From Cordilura impudica (taxonomy: Eukaryota > Arthropoda > Insecta > Diptera > Scathophagidae), in the NCBI GenBank assembly GCA_963682025.1, contig OY821518.1, positions 149,527,581-149,591,580 on the forward strand: a stretch of 64,000 bases of DNA, read 5' to 3'. Of the stretch, positions 57,481 through 64,000 are shown one piece after another; the first letter of the stretch is position 1, and each line of letters starts with the position of its first letter. Made by a program: the position numbers and the translations under genes. The notes beneath the pieces are model-generated. The model did no database searches and was not told where the DNA came from. It worked only from the letters and a program-made list of their open reading frames with translations.

Positions 57481-58416
57481 TTTCGAAACTTTGAAATGGT
57501 GTGTCAGTCTTTTCGAACAGTTATTTAGTGTGTCTGACTTGCTTGTTTCTCTGGCAAAGATCACACTTCTTACAAATTGTTTTACCATTTTATACATGCT
57601 TTTCCATATGTATCTTTGTTTCTTTCTATCTTCATCTTTTATGTATTGAGGATTTCTATATAGCAATATTCTGACATCAGTTCTTTTGTTTCTGTTCATG
57701 ATTTCTTTCAATCTTTCATGTGTCACTGTGTTGAATATGTTATCACCCTGCTCGAGAGCGTAACTTTTGTAATTCAACTTCTCTAATACCGATGGTAGTT
57801 TCTCCAATATATTATCTAAATAGTGTGGATTGTCGCTACATCTTATGGCCATTTCATTGAGACTGCTATTGTCTTCAATCTTTATCTGTGTAGTGCGCCT
57901 TGTATCTAATTTAAACTTTATCCTCTTCGCGCGCTTTATATTATTTAATGATGTACAGTCCCATATCACGAGTTGATCAGACTCCGTGTCGGCTGTCACA
58001 TTTCTGTTTTCCCCATTTCTAGCTGTATAACTTGATTCTTTAGCTTTATCATTAGCTTTCTTAGCTTGTTCATTCATTTCTTTATTTCTCATTCCTCTTG
58101 TAATCACCAATGCTTTTCTTACGGATTCATCGATCCAGGGAGGTATCATTGTTTTTAGTATGTCAGAGTCCAGATCAATTCTGGAAAGTGCGTCAGCATT
58201 AGTATTGTTTATTCCTTTTTTATACACTATATCAAAATCATAATCAGATAGTTCCAAAAGTATTCTTGTCAATTTTGGGCTGGGATTTTTATGTGAAAAT
58301 AAAGCAACCAGTGGCCTGTGGTCAGTTATCACTGTAAACTTTCTACCATACAAATAGGGTCTGAAAAATTGTATGCCCCAATGTATACCAAGTAATTCCT
58401 TTTCTATTTTCTTCAT
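57475..58416 (-). pseudogene. Gypsy-3 RNase H and integrase N-terminus
   Basis: Minus-strand frame with 'MKKIEKELLGIHWGIQFFRP' (Glu), 'FTVITDHRPLVALFSHKNPS' (Asp) and 'NNTNADALSRIDLDS' (final Asp). A long charged linker follows, then the integrase zinc region, where 'IWKSMYKMVKQFVRSVIFAR' replaces the expected C-x2-C by sequence drift. Open for 313 codons, the best preserved piece of this copy. Confidence 0.8.
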
Positions 58417-59522
58417 GCTTATTTAAGGATCGACTTGCGTATGATATTGGCATCTCTTCACCAATTTCCTCTTGTGATAGGACCGCTCCGAGTGCAAAAT
58501 CAGATGCATCGGTTGTCAAAATAAAAGCTTTGTCGAAATTTGGATATTGTAGGACTGGTGGACTTATCAATTTCTGTTTTAATGTTTCGAAAGCAGATTG
58601 ACGTTTTTCTGTCCATTCAAATTTTGTTCCCTTCTTCATTAGTTCATTTAAACAACTCGCTATGTTCGCAAAATTTTTAATAAATCTGCTGTAGTAGTTA
58701 CAAAATGCTACGAATCTTCTGAAATCATCGGCGTTTTTAGGTATCGGATATTTATGTATCGCGTTGAATTTACCAGGATCTGGTTTTATACCCTCTGAAG
58801 TTATAAAGTGACCAAGATATACAACTTCATGTTTCAGGAAACAGCATTTACTTGCATTTAATTTTAAGTTATATTTGGTCAATCTATCAAGAACTTTTAC
58901 AAGGTCTGCATCCGAAAATGAGTATATCATCAACATAGAGAAATGCTTCAGAATCCAAGCCTGATAAAGCTATGGTCAACATTCGTTGAAAACTATTAGA
59001 TGATATTTTTAAACCAAATAATAGTCTCGTATACTGGTAATGACCGTTTGTCGTTGAAAAAGAAGTATAGGGACGTGATTTTTTGTCGAGTTCTATCTGA
59101 TGTAATGAACCTGTCATAGCCAACGTTGAAAAATATTTTGCTCTATCTAGTCTGTCTAAGACATCGTCCAATCTTGTCAATGGAAATATATCATTGACGA
59201 CTTTGTCATTCAATTTTCTGAAATCTACTACTAGTCTCCATTTTTTTAAATCAGTGTGTTCCCCTTTTGGAACCAATAATAAAGGAGCATTATAAGGGCT
59301 TATTGATCGTTCTATTATCTCATCGTCTGACAACCTTTGTACTTGGGAATTTATTTCTTCAGTCAGTGCATGAGGTAAACGATAATTTTTTATATATACC
59401 GGTATATCATCGCGTAAATTAATTGTCTGTTTGTATAAATTATTCATAGTCAACTTTTCACCTTCCAAATGGAATACATGTTGATACCTTCTCCAGCTCA
59501 TTTTGACACTCTTTGTCCGCAT
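58343..59522 (-). pseudogene. Gypsy-3 reverse transcriptase (two frames)
   Basis: 'YNAPLLLVPKGEHTDLKKWR' and 'LVVDFRKLNDKVVNDIFPL' mark the fingers. The palm's first catalytic motif reads 'AKYFSTLAMTGSLHQIELD', where the usual 'LDL' is 'LAM', so the first catalytic Asp is lost. 'FLYVDDILIFG' retains the second pair (about 58910). A frameshift near 58905 leads to the thumb 'LNASKCCFLKHEVVYLGHFI' and the connection to RNase H with 'ILTTDASDFALGAVLSQ'. Confidence 0.85.
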
Positions 59523-60085
59523 TATGTAAATCTAAGTTTCGTAATAATTTTTTGAATCTATCCTCCGAATGCGGGTTAGAACCTTTATGTGTGTTTTTGT
59601 TAATTCTGACAATTTCATAATTTTCCAGTGACATCGTTTCTACTCTAAGATTTTTGATAACTACTTGATCATTTGTCACATTAAGTATTTTTATGTGCTT
59701 GTTACCATCTTTTGGTATTATTGTATTTGCCAAGTATACACCTTCAGTGACTTCTTTATTTATTATAATATTATCTTCTTTTACATGTATCGGAATGATT
59801 ATGTTCTAATTGTTTGTGGTAAATGTCAGTATATATTTATCATAGTCTATACTACATTTGAATTTTGATAAGAAATCTCTAACTAGGATTCCATCAGTGT
59901 TTATTGGAAAGTCATTCTCTACTAATTGCACTTTATGCTCTATTGTCATGTCATTTATATTTATCTTCATCTAAGTGGAACCAATAGATCTAACTTGTTC
60001 TCTTGAAATCCCTGTTAGACAACAGTCCCTGTTGCTTGCACAAAGAGACATCTGCTCCTGTGTCTATTAAAATGTTAATGTAAAT
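59458..60085 (-). pseudogene. Gypsy-3 protease and pol start
   Basis: 'ILIDTGADVSLC' at about 60075-60040 is the aspartic protease active site. Stops near 59970 and 59805 and frame changes follow. The region 'VVIKNLRVETMSLENYEIVR' (59690-59600) leads into RT. The element stops near 60085; no gag or LTR is visible beyond it. Confidence 0.7.
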
Positions 60086-60149
60086 ATATCCAATTTAACA
60101 ATACAATCACAAAAATAGCGTAAAGGAAAATCGGTATGAGGTATATGTA

Positions 60150-60460
60150 AGTGTATTTATTAGGCAGAACTGCCGAGTTCGCTGTCTTTTACCAAAATCA
60201 CAAATCTATTTCGTTAATTTTAAATATTCTATATGCTATGATTTTTACATGTTCACAAACTTACAGAGTTGTTTTTTTTTTTTTTAAATATTCAAGTATA
60301 TATGTATGTGTTTGCTATTGACAGAACTTTTTAGTAAGCAGAACCACCGAGCTCGCTGTCTGTTTACCAAAATCACAAATCTTTTTCGTTAATTTTAAAA
60401 ATTCAAGTGTACTTATATTTGATATTGACAGAACTTTTTTAGTAAGCAGAATATCTATTG
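60150..60460 (+). repeat. Direct repeat, period about 176 bp
   Basis: 'cgctgtct.tttaccaaaatcacaaatct' with 'ttcgttaattttaaa' occurs at about 60180 and 60354, preceded by 'gcagaac.gccgagt'. A third partial unit ('gacagaacttttttagtaagcagaa') is at about 60425. Confidence 0.7.
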
Positions 60461-60504
60461 TGAATAGCTGCCTGATACATTAAAAACCTTAATAGTTGGA
60501 ATCT

Positions 60505-61215
60505 TTTCCAATTGTATTTCAGGAAACATCAATTGAATTTCAGAAAGTATCAATTGTGTTTCAGAAACCATCAATTGATTTTCAGAAAATATCAATTGTT
60601 TTTCAGAAAGAATCAATTTTATTTCAGAAAACATCAATAGATTTTCAGAAATTATCATTTGAATATTAGAAAACATCAATTGAATTTCAGAAAGTATCAA
60701 TTGTGTTTCAGAAAATATCAATTGATTTTCAGAAAATATCAATTGTATTTCAGAAAGCTTCAATTTATGTTCAGAAAGTATCATTTGTATTTCAGAAAAT
60801 ATCAACTGAATTTCAGAAAATATCAACTGAGTTTCAGATATTATGAAATGTATTTCAGAAAATATCAAATGTATTTCCAAAATTATCAAATGTATTTCAG
60901 CAATTATCAAATGTATTTCAGAAAATATCAACTGTATTTGGGAAAACATCAGATGTATTTCAGAAATTATCAAATGTGTTTCAGAAGCCATCAAATGTAT
61001 TTCAGAAAACATCAAATGTATATCAGCAATTATCAAATGTGTTTCAGAAAACATGGAATGAATTTCAGAAAACAGAAAACGTATTTCTGAAATTATCAAA
61101 TGTTTTTCAGAAAATATCAAATATATTTCAGAAAACATCAAATGTGTTTCAGAAATTATTAAATTTACTTCAGAAAATATGAATTGAATTTCAGAAACTA
61201 TCAATTGAGTATCAG
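60505..61215 (+). repeat. 21-bp minisatellite (TTTCAGAAAATATCAATTGTA family)
   Basis: About 33 units of 21 bp, core 'tttcagaaaatatcaa' followed by TTG, ATG or CTG. Because 21 is a multiple of 3 and few units contain stops, long frames exist on both strands: 249 residues minus (Ser-Glu-Ile repeats) and 143 residues plus (Phe-Arg-Lys-Tyr repeats). These are taken as artefacts. The array opens with 'cttttccaattgtatttcag', the arm sequence of the inverted-repeat block at 4649-4820. Confidence 0.9.
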
Positions 61216-61346
61216 AAAAATAGTCGGAATGCTATACAAAATCAAATTTTTTTAAGTATTACACTGGGTTTGTAATATTTCTTGAAAACTACATATCGTC
61301 ACCTTAAATGCAAAAAGCGGTAAATAATATTTTTATTTTTTTACAG

Positions 61347-61459
61347 GAGAAGCAAAAAACATCATAAAACAAAAACTACTTTCAACTTCATACCCAAATT
61401 TCAGAATCAAGCTGAAAAATAAAGATGGATTTGTATTTATGAAAAGAAATTTATGGTAA
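61347..61459 (+). other. Candidate terminal coding exon, unknown protein
   Basis: A good acceptor ('atttttttacag') is followed by 36 in-frame codons ('EAKNIIKQKLLSTSYPNFRI', 'KLKNKDGFVFMKRNLW') and TAA. Codon content is more protein-like than the flanks. It lies on the strand opposite to the calcium-channel exon and next to the Transib end. It may belong to a nested gene or to a transposon. I do not recognise it. Confidence 0.25.
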
Positions 61460-62164
61460 AATAGTAGTTTTTAAGTAAAACGCCGCACAGTGGACCATTT
61501 GACGAGAAGGCGGTCAAAAATCTATAACTTTTGATTGGATTGGAATTTTGATATGCGGTTTTGTTTGGTAGGTGAGACTTTAGCCTTTAAGTTTTGCTAT
61601 AAAACGTAATTCTCGACCGAAAATAAAAAAAGTTACGGAGGGTTTAAAATACATTTTCATTTGTAGTTGAATTTTAGTACAAAAGTGAAGTGTTAAAAGG
61701 TAAAAAAATTTTTTTTTTAAATATAATGTCTTATTTTTTCAGTTAATTTTACAACTAATACTTTTTAACAATTTTTTAATTAATTAATTAATTTTTTCAG
61801 AAAATGCCAAACTTTGGCCCCCGTAAACTTTTTAGTCCTAATGTGCACAAGGGCCAAAAGTTGTTTTTTTTTTTTTGAAAGATCCCGAGTTAAAATATAA
61901 TTTATTAAGCAGCGAACGAAAAAGTTACCTTATATTGGTTCAAGATAGCGAAGTTTCAATGAAAAACTTGTATGTTTTTGCTTTAGTTAAATTTTTTTTA
62001 TTGTCTTTTTAAATATTTCTATATCAATTTTTATGGTAAATTTATGAAATATAACAATTTTTATTGTAAATTTACAAAATATGTAAATTTTTAAATCAAG
62101 AAAATTTTTTAACTATAAAAAAAAAGTGTAACTTATTGTTAGTGTAATGAAAAAGTACTTTAAA
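61460..62164. other. Transib end and 3' non-coding region
   Basis: After the terminal repeat at 61486 comes 0.65 kb of A+T-rich sequence up to the transposase stop codon. A short TTAATTAATTAATT run lies near 61780. No second gene is seen. Confidence 0.5.
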
Positions 62165-64000
62165 TCAACCAATTTTAGTAAAAATTTCTTCTAAATAGCC
62201 TTGATTTTCATCTTCTAGAAGTTGTTTAGCTTCTTCGTCTAATTCAATAGACGTAGTTTTCCATTTTTGACGAATGTTGGACATATATGGATCTGAAGTG
62301 CACAACAAAATAGTGATAACGTCTTCATTAGTACAACATCTGGACATTTTCCTTGTGTTGTGCTCGCGAAAGAATCTGTAGTCTTTGTTCCTTTTTTCTT
62401 GCGCTTCTTCAGATAGATCTCCTATTGGTAGCATATTGTTTTGAATTATTTGTTCCCCATGGTACAAAATTTTATGAACTGTGGATGGCATATGTCTCCA
62501 AGAGTATTTTTCATAATAAAGTATAGCTGTTTTATTGGCGTACTCTCCAAATTTTTTTGCATTTATCTTTCTGCTGCATGCTAGAACTTGTAATATGATT
62601 TTGAATCGTCTTATTAATTCATGATCTACACCTGTGATAGATGCTGCAGTTTCCGGATCGGAAAAAAATCTCCTTGCAGTATTTGCATCATTTGTGTTTC
62701 CTTCCCCTTGTTTTGGTTGGTCGATTACGAGGCCTAGCTGTAGATATTTTTGTTGAATATGTTTTTTTTTGCTTTCTTTCTTCTTCATTTTCTTTGTTTT
62801 TTCTCACTGTTTCGCCTAACGGACCAAATTCCAAATCATAACCCAATTTAAGAATATGCTCCATGAAACGTATTATAGCATGAAGAGGGGACATACCAAA
62901 TTCGTAGGCCTCCTTAAAACTATCGTCTTCTGGTGAGGGTTGGCTTAATTGACTTGATGTCTTTTGGCATATAATGCAGCTTGACGTTGACTTTGTTCCA
63001 GTTAAAGCTTGTGCAACTTTTCCATCAATCATTGTGAGACACATTTTAAAATGTACTTCAATGTCTTGGTCATCAAATTTAAATATTACTGGTTGAAGTT
63101 CCTTAATTTGATCTTTCATTTTTTGAACTTCTTCAGTTATGACATCTTTGGTTTCCTTTTTGAATGCAAATTTTATTGGTCTGCAATACTTTGTTGAAGA
63201 AGGAATTTCATTTTTCCATATATCAATTTCTGTTGCTCTACTAGTTGACGGCTCTAAGACGAAAGATACCATAAATAAATTAGCATCTGATGAATTTTCG
63301 GCATTAAATTGCTTGTATTGTTTCTGACCAGAGGATCCATCACATCCCCATTTAGAAATTAAAGTAATGCTGCCATTACCAATTTTTTTTAAATGATCAG
63401 TATCAAGCGTATTTAGCAATCCTTCTGCAGTATGTTCAAGGAGATCTTGCAATTTTATTTCTGCTGATGTTGAAGTGACACTAATAGCAGATTGTGAAGG
63501 TAAGCATTCTTTTTTGGCTAAACTAAATCTCGATACTCTGGAAAAATCCCACAATTCATTTCATTGGTTCGCTTCCGCAATTCCTTATATTGATTTTTGG
63601 TCAATTTCAAATCCAAAAATAGGGCGAACGCTTCTTCCGGCGTAAATTTCTTATCTTCAATTGGTGTAGGAATGCTTTTCAAAATCCTCTTTGTGCGCCT
63701 TGGGCTCGCTTCTACTATTTTTTCAATTATTTCAATTTTATTTTTTTTATTTTAGGTTGGTTGAATTTGGTGCAAAAATGAATCCTTAATAATTCTTTGA
63801 GAAATTTCTTCATTAATATTCTCCAGCGGCGCGCCGTAACTACAATACAAAAAGTCAATTTCGAACTTTTTGTTTGTTAGGGCCTTTTGCATTTTAGGTG
63901 CTGATATGAACGTGTTTTTTTTCTAAATGATGGCTTCAAAATCGGTAACAATTCTATCCTGGAGTTTATATTGTAGCTGATTAACAAATGAAGTCCTCAT
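61486..64000 (-). mobile_element. Transib transposon, right end outside the window
   Basis: The left terminus is CACAGTGGACCATTTGACG, beginning with the CACAGTG heptamer characteristic of Transib ends and of V(D)J recombination signals. It is preceded by CGCCG (61481-61485), a G+C-rich 5-mer of the kind Transib duplicates. The transposase fills 62165-64000 on the minus strand. The other end lies beyond the window, so the duplication cannot be confirmed. Confidence 0.85.
62165..64000 (-). pseudogene. Transib transposase (RAG1-related DDE), frameshifted
   Basis: Minus strand, stop at 62165-62167; the start lies at or beyond 64000. N-terminal part (63990-63560): 'TPEEAFALFLDLKLTKNQYK' and 'LRKRTNEMNCGIFPEYRDLV'. 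Core: 'KWGCDGSSGQKQYKQ' (first catalytic Asp, codon 63341-63339), 'MCLTMIDGKVAQALTGTKST' (second Asp, codon 63026-63024), zinc-type 'CIICQK', 'SPLHAIIRFMEHILKLGYDL', then, after a slip in a poly-A run at about 62762-62770, 'NTNDANTARRFFSDPETAAS', 'ITGVDHELIRRF' and 'LSEEAQEKRNKDYRFFREH', which holds the Glu equivalent to RAG1's last catalytic residue. Breaks: the poly-A slip, a shift near 63525 and stops near 63925 and 63755. It cuts with hairpin formation, like RAG1, by family knowledge. Confidence 0.85.

Noticed and set aside
60455..61204. A 249-residue repeat protein on the minus strand
   Set aside because: The frame follows from a 21-bp tandem unit without stops and a similar frame exists on the other strand. 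There is no promoter, domain or codon preference.

Overview
The window looks like intronic, repeat-choked DNA of a brachyceran fly, probably a calyptrate (house-fly or blow-fly-like) genome. It is strongly A+T rich and has no bacterial-style gene packing. It carries typical dipteran mobile elements: CsRn1-like and mdg1/412-like Ty3/gypsy, BEL/Pao, jockey-type LINEs, piggyBac, Tc1, mariner, PIF/Harbinger, Transib, and a DINE-1/mini-me-like family. Species level is inference only. The one convincing piece of a host gene is an 88-nt exon at 50218-50305 on the minus strand. It encodes the S4 voltage sensor of repeat III of an L-type voltage-gated calcium channel alpha-1 subunit (Drosophila Ca-alpha1D type). 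I infer that most or all of the window is intron of that gene.

Left part (1-15.7 kb) is a set of nested insertions. A Tc1 copy (about 2956-6480, minus) is split by a DINE-like copy. That copy is split by a 2.29-kb insert flanked by a 7-bp duplication, and this insert contains a 1.8-kb internally deleted Harbinger element with good terminal inverted repeats and a 3-bp duplication. To the right, an RNase H-bearing LINE (6751-7117 and 14817-15737) is split by Gypsy-1 (7118-14811), flanked by the 5-bp duplication ATTGG. Removing Gypsy-1 restores the LINE reading frame at the junction.

The centre (15738-26890) is an 11.15-kb, nearly pure (TCTAA)n array, TTAGA on the other strand. It starts exactly where the 3' tail of that LINE would be and ends against a minus-strand jockey-like LINE truncated in its reverse transcriptase.

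Right of the array: DINE-like copies (28743-29532, 31246-32042, 50547-51229), a broken piggyBac (32205-33998), a nearly intact two-gene PIF/Harbinger element (about 36745-39729; spliced MADF gene plus spliced DDE transposase with one frameshift), an internally deleted mariner with perfect ends (39993-40999), a tRNA-derived SINE, a LINE interrupted by the young CsRn1-like Gypsy-2 (42519-46797, LTRs about 98% alike), the calcium-channel exon, a BEL/Pao element (51259-about 55270), a Helitron helicase scrap, a minus-strand mdg1/412-like pol (56843-60085), a 0.7-kb 21-bp minisatellite, and a Transib element (61486 to beyond 64000) whose terminus starts with CACAGTG, the same heptamer as the V(D)J recombination signal.

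Almost every mobile-element gene is broken by stops, frameshifts, deletions or later insertions. There is no operon-like cooperation. The genes work together only within an element: the Harbinger MADF protein with its transposase, and gag with pol in the LTR elements.
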